A stretch of DNA of 64,000 nt from the NCBI GenBank assembly GCA_905221605.1, contig CAJNDS010002088.1, forward strand, positions 594,001 to 658,000, in the 5' to 3' direction. The position numbers and the translations under genes are program-made. This DNA comes from Symbiodinium natans. Its lineage: Eukaryota; Sar; Dinophyceae; Suessiales; Symbiodiniaceae. Of the stretch, positions 59,232 to 64,000 are shown piece after piece; position 1 is the stretch's first letter, and every line of letters starts with the position of its first letter. The notes below the pieces were generated by a model. That model ran no database searches and was not told the origin of the DNA. It worked only from the letters and a program-made list of their open reading frames with translations.

Positions 59232-59548
59232 AATTAAACCCTAAACCCTAAACCCTAAACCCTAAACCCTAAACCGTAAAGTTTAGAGCCTAGGGAACCT
59301 AACATACTCCCTAAAACCCTACTTGGAGGTTTAGCATTAGACTGACAACTCTATTTCGCGGGGCTTGACTTCTCACATTTCTTCTGACCCAATGAACCTC
59401 TCAGTCTCTGTTAGTAATCCCTAAAACCCCCCCCCAAACTGCGAATCCCGGAAAACCCTAAACCCTAAACCCTAAACCCTAAACTCTAAACCCTAAACCC
59501 TAAACCCTAAACCCTAAACCCTAAACTCCCGAAGTAAGTGCTCCCAAG

Positions 59549-59654
59549 TCACGGCACCTCGAGGCCATGGACTGACACGGACAAGACGCTGGAGGTCAAG
59601 GGCCTGACCCCTCCTGGCCGCGCCGGACAGTGCCCCCAAGCTTGGCAAGCTAGG
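59549..59654 (+). CDS. Exon, fibronectin-like hint
   Basis: GCTCCCAAG left, GTTTAGGG right: HGTSRPWTDTDKTLEVKG then LTPPGRAGQCPQAWQAR. The TLEVKGLTPPG pattern is loosely like an fn3 loop; not enough to assign. Confidence 0.5.
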
Positions 59655-59925
59655 GTTTAGGGTTTAGGGTTTAGGGTTTAGGGTTTAGGGTTTAGGGTTT
59701 AGGGGTTTGGGGTTTAGGGTTTAGGGTTTAGGGTTTGGGGTTCAGGGTTTAGGGTTTAGGGGTTCAGGGGTTTAGGGGTTTAGGGGTTTAGGGGTTTAGG
59801 GGCTTGGGGTTTGGGGTTTGGGGCTTGGGGTTTGGGGTTTAGGGGTTTAGGGGTTTAGGGGTTTAGGGGTTTAAGGGTTTAGGGGTTTAGGGGTTTAGGG
59901 GTTTAGGGGTTGAGGGGTTTAGGGT
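59655..59925. repeat. TLR array with GGGGTTTA octamers
   Basis: Heptamer block, then octamers, then GGGGTTTG units, then octamers. Confidence 0.95.
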
Positions 59926-60399
59926 TTAAAGCCTTGAATCAAGCCGCTTCCTGCTTGGGCGCTTTGGGGTTGAGAGGTTTGGGATTGACTGTTTAGGGCG
60001 TTTAGGGTTTGGGGCTTAGGGTTTTGGGGTTCAGGGTTTGTGTCAGGCAGGAATAACTCAAGGCCCCCCCCCCCCCTCCCCACCTCCCCCCCCAAAGGGG
60101 CCCAATACCCATCAATTCTGAAACGGAGCTCTAAGACTGGGTAGCCCAGGGGTACTCTTTTCCCTTCTGTTGGTTCAAGCTTCCCTGATAAAAAGTAACA
60201 TGCCCAACAAAAAAAGATAAGCCTTAACACCCTAAACCGTAAGGCCTTATTATAGTATGGTTACTGGTCTACAAAGTAAGCCATAGAAGGGGGGGTGGGG
60301 GTCCTGACTACTTGAGGTTTATGATTCCTTCAACCTGAAACCCTGAGTTCGAGGCTCGGAACCCCCAAACCCCCAAACCCCGCAAACCCCAAACCCAAA

Positions 60400-60910
60400 A
60401 CCCCAAACCCCAAACCCCAAACCCCAAACCCTAAACTACCCTAAACCCTAAACCCCTAAACCCCTAAACCCCTAAACCCCTAAACCCCTAAACCCCTAAA
60501 CCCCTAAACCCCTAAACCCCTAAACCCCTAAACCCCTAAAACCCTAAACCCCAACCCCTAAACCCCTTTACCCTCAACCCCTCAACCCCTCAACCCCTCA
60601 ACCCCTCAACCCCTAAACCCCCACCCTAAACCCCAACCCCTAAACCCTAAACCCTAAACCCCTAAAACCCTAACCCCTAAACCCCTAAAACCCCTAAACC
60701 CTAAACCCCTAAACCCCTAAACCCCTAAAAACCCCCTCTAAACCCTAAACCCCTAAACCCCTAAACCCCTAAACCCCTAAACCCCTAAACCCCTAAACCC
60801 CTAAACCCCTAAACCCCTAAACCCCTAAACCCCAAGCCCCAAGCCCCAAGCCCCAAACCCCAAACCCTAAACCCTAAACCCTAAACCCGAAACCCTAAGC
60901 CCTAAGCCCT
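60400..60910. repeat. 500-bp TLR array, CCCCTAAA octamers
   Basis: The longest continuous TLR block, mostly octamers with CCCCTCAA, CCCCAAG and CCCTAAA patches. An inverted partner of the 59655-59925 array, about 480 bp away. Confidence 0.97.
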
Positions 60911-60935
60911 AAACCCGAACTAAGGGATACTTCAG

Positions 60936-61046
60936 GCTCGGCGAGAACCTGGACGCCAAGACCTGAACCTGGACGTCAAGACCTTCACGGCATCGGTCGG
61001 CGAGTCTTCGACGCGTCAGCGGCGCGTCCGCGCGACGTCCAAACAT
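60936..61046 (+). CDS. 37-codon exon with 20-bp tandem duplication
   Basis: ATACTTCAG left, GTTAGGG right, phase 0/0: ARREPGRQDLNLDVKTFT then ASVGESSTRQRRVRATSKH. GAACCTGGACGYCAAGACCT occurs twice in tandem inside. Confidence 0.6.
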
Positions 61047-61254
61047 GTTAGGGTTTAGGGTTGAGGGTTTAGGGTTTAGGGTTTAGCATCTGGGGCGGCC
61101 TGGGAGGGTTTAGAGTTTAGGGTTTAGGGTTTAAGGTTTGAGGACCTTAAACTTTAAGGTTTAGGGTTTAGGGGGGCTAGGGGTCTAGCTTTTTGGGTTT
61201 TTGTGGTCCAGTGGTTTAGCGTTTAGGGGTTTAGAGCTTCTGGCTGAGCATTAG

Positions 61255-61467
61255 AGTCGCCAAACGGATCCACAGGGGTCCCTCAGCTCGGCGAGACTAT
61301 GCAAGGGCCGTTGCATGGTCTCTTGAGATCGTCCCTGGCCTCCTTTAAAGGGTTCTGAAGTATGGGCCTTTTGGTTTTTTGTGGGTATAAGGGGTTCTTT
61401 CATAATATCAGGGACCATGTAACTGCCCGTATAGAGACTATGGCCCAACGCCAAGTCGGAAGAGTAG
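61255..61467 (+). CDS. Two exons joined over an IE-B intron, ends in stop
   Basis: Exon 61255-61309 (AGCATTAG left): VAKRIHRGPSARRDYARA. Intron 61310-61434 is IE-B (GTTGCATGG...CCGTATAG). Exon 61435-61467: RLWPNAKSEE, TAG. Phase 0 kept. A 144-codon minus ORF across the element is judged spurious. Confidence 0.5.
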
Positions 61468-61666
61468 CCAGACGACCAGAATGAGTGCATAGGCGGGAGC
61501 TGAGGCCCTGCCAACGGCGCGGGAGAGTCAAGAAAAGAAGCGGTTGCAGTTGAGAGCTTAAGGTGTAGGGTTTGGGGTTTAGGGTTTAAGCCTTCAGAGC
61601 ACTTATCGGAATTTAGACCTTGAGAGTTTCGGATTTGCTTGAAGGTCTTGGGATTGGCACCTGCAG

Positions 61667-61741
61667 GGTTTCGCGGCTTTCGCATGCCGCACGCCTAGAC
61701 AAAGCTCGACAGCCTTCATTTCCGAAGCTCAAGCTCTGTAG
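61667..61741 (+). CDS. Exon
   Basis: CACCTGCAG left: GFAAFACRTPRQSSTAFI then SEAQAL, TAG. Confidence 0.5.
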   Translation, partial: GFAAFACRTPRQSSTAFISEAQAL

Positions 61742-61784
61742 GCTCCAAAAGGGGGCTTCTAGGAACTTTAGGGCTTTAGGGTTT

Positions 61785-61866
61785 AGGGTTCCAGGGTTCT
61801 AGGGTTCTAGGGTTCTAGGGTTCTAGCGTCCTAGGGTTCTAGGGTTCTAGGGTTCTAGGGTTCTAG
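61785..61866. repeat. 8-bp TLR variant array (GGGTTCTA)
   Basis: About nine units unique to this array. Confidence 0.9.
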
Positions 61867-61887
61867 GAACATTTGGGCTACTCTCAG

Positions 61888-61995
61888 CGCGTGCCTTCCC
61901 TGCGGGTCGGCTGCCCCTCAGAGTTGTTGCAGGGCCTTAGCCTAGAAGAACATGGCCCTAGGAATCTGGGCTTCAAGTTGGGGGTCTTAGGCTGA
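61888..61995 (+). CDS. Exon, 35 codons
   Basis: ACTCTCAG left: RVPSLRVGCPSELLQGLS then LEEHGPRNLGFKLGVLG, TGA. Confidence 0.5.
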   Translation, partial: RVPSLRVGCPSELLQGLSLEEHGPRNLGFKLGVLG

Positions 61996-62167
61996 ACCGC
62001 AGTTCAGGGTTTAGGGTTTAGGGTGTAGGGTGTAGGGTGTGGGGTTTAGGGTTCAGGGTTCAGGGTTCAGGGTTTAGGGTTTAGGGTTTAGGGTTTAGGG
62101 TTTAGGGTTTTGAAGCTACTTCGAAGTTCATGGGTATAAGTGCTATGAAGGGGACCTGAACCCCAAG

Positions 62168-62291
62168 CATAACGACCGTTGAGCGGGAGGCAGAAGCGCA
62201 GAGAAGCCCCCAGAGCCTAAAAAGCCAAGGTGCCGCAGCACAAGACTCAAACCTTGCACTTCTTGAATGTGCCCCAAACCCCCAACCCTAA
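62168..62291 (+). CDS. Exon, Gln/Ala/Ser-rich
   Basis: ACCCCAAG left: ITTVEREAEAQRSPQSLK then SQGAAAQDSNLALLECAP, TAA in TLR. Confidence 0.55.
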
Positions 62292-62367
62292 ACTCTAAGC
62301 CCTAAACCCTGAGCCCAAAACCCAAACCCTAATTGGGTTTTTGGGCCTGGCTTGGGATGTTGTTGGG

Positions 62368-62433
62368 CCAGGTAGACCCCAGTGTGCCATTGATGATGAC
62401 TCCATCATCAATGGCGCACTGGGGTCTACCTGG
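62368..62433. repeat. 66-bp near-perfect palindrome (31-bp arms, 4-nt loop)
   Basis: Left arm CCAGGTAGACCCCAGTGTGC continuing CATTGATGATG; spacer ACTC; right arm is its complement with one mismatch. Not made of TLR or a known IE end. A transcript would form a long hairpin. Confidence 0.9.
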
Positions 62434-62518
62434 AACTGAGTCAGTTCTCAAATGAAGAACGGGTGCTAGGGAGAGGCTCTGGGTACAGCCCCCATCAACG
62501 TTGAACCCTGAAACCAAG

Positions 62519-62586
62519 CCTTGACTGAACCCCGTATGAAGAGCCTCAAACACTGTGCTGCCCAAGTTCTTCTCCTGAGGGCTTAG
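62519..62586 (+). CDS. Exon
   Basis: AAACCAAG left: LTEPRMKSLKHCAAQVLL then LRA, TAG. Confidence 0.45.
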
Positions 62587-62689
62587 TTTAAACCCTAAAC
62601 CCTCAACCCTAAACCCTAATGCAGTCATACTATGAACTATCCGAGATACTTCTTCTACTCAAGCAGCCCCCCCCCCCCCCGGTAGTAGC

Positions 62690-62952
62690 TCCTCGGGAGG
62701 TTCATGGGCAGTTATCAGTAGAGCTATAAGTGCGGTAGCCACACGTAAAGCCCTATAAACCTGAAAACCCTAAACCCTAAACCCTAAACCCTAAACCCTA
62801 AACCCTAAACCCTAAACCCTAAACCCTAAACCCTAAACCCTAAACCCTAAACCCTAAACCCTAAACCCTAAACCCTAAACCCTAAACCCTAAACCTTACA
62901 TCAGGGTTCTGCTAACCCTACCTAGAACTACCCCAATGACCCTCCAAAGGCT
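62690..62952. mobile_element. IE-A-like copy with a large TLR array inside
   Basis: GGGAGGTTCATGGGCAG left and CCCCAATGACCCTCC right are diverged IE-A ends; 62767-62893 is CCCTAAA x17. Confidence 0.55.
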
Positions 62953-62973
62953 CATCTCCCTCCCGAGCCGCAG

Positions 62974-63016
62974 GTCTGTGGGCACCAAGACTCTGGCAGG
63001 ACGCAGCCCGAAACCC
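62974..63016 (+). CDS. Small exon
   Basis: GAGCCGCAG left: VCGHQDSGRTQPET, into degenerate CCCTAGA. Confidence 0.4.
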
Positions 63017-63266
63017 TAGACCCTAAACCCGAGGGGTCTGGGTTTTGGGGGCTAACTTAGGGCCTCAGGCTTAGGGTTTAGGGTCTGAGGATTTTAGGGC
63101 TTAGGGTCTTTAGGGTCTCAGTCTAGGGTCTAGGTTTTAGGGCTTCGTGTTTAGGGTCACTCAGCCTCCAAAAAGTTGGAACATCCTTATTATCCCCAGG
63201 GGGTTCGGTCCAAGGCACCTTTGAGGGGGGGGGGGGGGGGTGTGGGGGACTGGAGGCAAAGTGCAG

Positions 63267-63309
63267 GAACTTGCGAAAGGTTTGCTATCAGTGGGGGATC
63301 AGGCAGCAG
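63267..63309 (+). CDS. Exon with canonical donor GTGAGTAAG
   Basis: AAAGTGCAG left: ELAKGLLSVGDQAA. The donor matches the general eukaryotic consensus best of all here. Confidence 0.55.
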
Positions 63310-63399
63310 GTGAGTAAGGGCCCTAGACACCCCCAAATAAGGACCCAACAAGAACCCACGAAAAAGCATCAACATGAGATGAAATCGTCTCGCCCTAAA

Positions 63400-63540
63400 C
63401 CCTAAACCCTTAAACCCTCAAACCCTCAAACCCTTAAACCCTTAAAGCCTTAAAGCCTTAAACCCTTAAACCACTCAACCCTTAAACCCTTCAACCCTTA
63501 AGACCCTGAAACCCTTAAAACCCTTAGACCCTAAGCCCTT
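63400..63540. repeat. 8-bp TLR variant array (CCCTTAAA)
   Basis: About fifteen degenerate octamers. Confidence 0.85.
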
Positions 63541-63554
63541 GGTCCACCGCACAG

Positions 63555-63978
63555 GCTCTTTCTGAGCCATGGCATTGGCTTCGCCTTGCTTCTGCCCTCA
63601 GTGGGCCCGTATTCTGTCTTTGTACTTCCTTAGAGATTTGGGAATCTTTGTAGAATGTACTATAATTTCTGAGAAACAGCTATAACTATTTTAAGTTTTG
63701 CTAGGGCTCAAAGTTCATTCGGTTTCGGTTTCCTTGTAAACCTCATTTAACAAACAAAGGGTACCCTTTTGATTTCCCAGGTTGCTGCAAACAACTGGCC
63801 TCTGATGTTCGATGTATGCTGCATCGTTGTGGCTTTTTTCCTGCTGACCGCAGCTCTAAATTGGAAGGGCACGATTGTAGATTTGTACGGTTCGGGGTGC
63901 GGCCACAGAAAGTGCGAAAGAAGTTGTCTTTCTCTTAGCCGGTTGTTTCCACGAATCGCCAGTGCATCGCGACACTGA
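63555..63978 (+). CDS. Two exons of a membrane protein
   Basis: Exon 63555-63621 (CCGCACAG left): LFLSHGIGFALLLPSVGP then YSVF, donor GTACTT. Intron 63622-63780 ends with the IE-G-like AAAGGGTACCCTTTT and CCCAG. Exon 63781-63975: VAANNWPLMFDVCCIVVA then FFLLTAALNWKGTIVDLY, a Cys/Arg/Ser-rich tail and TGA at 63976. Two hydrophobic segments suggest at least two membrane spans. No family recognised. Confidence 0.6.
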
Positions 63979-64000
63979 GCTTCAGCAAAAGCAGGGAGTT

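Noticed and set aside
59919..60230. Minus-strand coding-like frame (GKLEPTEGKRVPLGYPVLE)
   Set aside because: Composition is plausible, but it is interrupted by C/G tracts, lacks splice support and opposes all neighbours. Left uncalled.
61251..61685. 144-codon minus ORF
   Set aside because: Crosses IE-B and TLR; + exons with splice sites explain the unique parts better.
1..64000. A true chromosome end (terminal telomere)
   Set aside because: Arrays are short, in both orientations and spread over the whole window with unique sequence between them.
1..64000. Ciliate-like nanochromosome concatemer
   Set aside because: Left-C/right-G islands resemble it, but exons continue in phase across TLR, which fits introns better than separate chromosomes.
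1..64000. tRNA, rRNA, CRISPR arrays, bacterial operons or viral genes
   Set aside because: None of the expected motifs or gene layouts were seen.

Overview
This is eukaryotic nuclear DNA. It is saturated with the plant/algal/alveolate-type telomere heptamer TTTAGGG/CCCTAAA and its variants, here called TLR (telomere-like repeat). TLR occurs as several dozen short interstitial arrays, usually a few hundred bases apart, and not as a terminal telomere. A KH-domain gene (GxxG loop, then VRVRGRGSG) at 31.75-33.3 kb resembles the KH families abundant in dinoflagellates. With the dense introns, one-directional coding and introner-like elements, this points to a dinoflagellate or a close alveolate. 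That placement is an inference. No long intact ORF, tRNA, rRNA, CRISPR or bacterial operon is visible, and the longest ORFs mostly read through repeats.

Between the arrays lie short (13 to about 250 nt) open segments with protein-like composition, nearly all on the + strand, many bounded by AG on the left and GT on the right. I read them as small exons of one or more long, intron-rich + strand genes. Each is called individually with moderate confidence. Where two or three frames stay open this is said. The best-supported multi-exon models are: 22003-22549; 31752-33325 (KH gene); 34600-34832; 36873-37106; 48268-48906; 51758-52056; 54835-55449; 56834-57087; 57915-58128; 61255-61467; and 63555-63978. 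The first lines hold an exon resembling the end of an AGC-type protein kinase domain.

The main observation is how the introns are built. (1) Several consist only of TLR: GTTTAG gives the GT donor, a later TTTAG gives the AG acceptor, and flanking frames join in phase. (2) Others are short terminal-inverted-repeat (TIR) elements, called IE-A to IE-I here, whose ends supply GT and AG. For two IE-A copies the spliced product keeps frame and gains two codons. (3) TLR arrays also sit inside IE copies, once with flanking target sequence repeated on both sides. Exons are commonly flanked by CCCTAAA on the left and TTTAGGG on the right, so introns could fold as TLR hairpins.

Layout: 0-8.3 kb, exon islands and TLR; 8.66-13.93 kb, a 5.3-kb minisatellite of about 30-bp units with higher-order structure; 14-29 kb, exon islands, IE copies, G-rich tracts and AT satellites; 29-34 kb, larger ORFs and the KH gene; 34-44 kb, dense exon islands; 44.2-44.6 kb, poly-G and C/T tracts; 46.36-46.46 kb, a 100-N assembly gap; 46.7-64 kb, exon islands, a second copy of a 290-bp GC-rich element, a near-perfect 66-bp palindrome at 62.37 kb, and a terminal membrane-protein-like gene.
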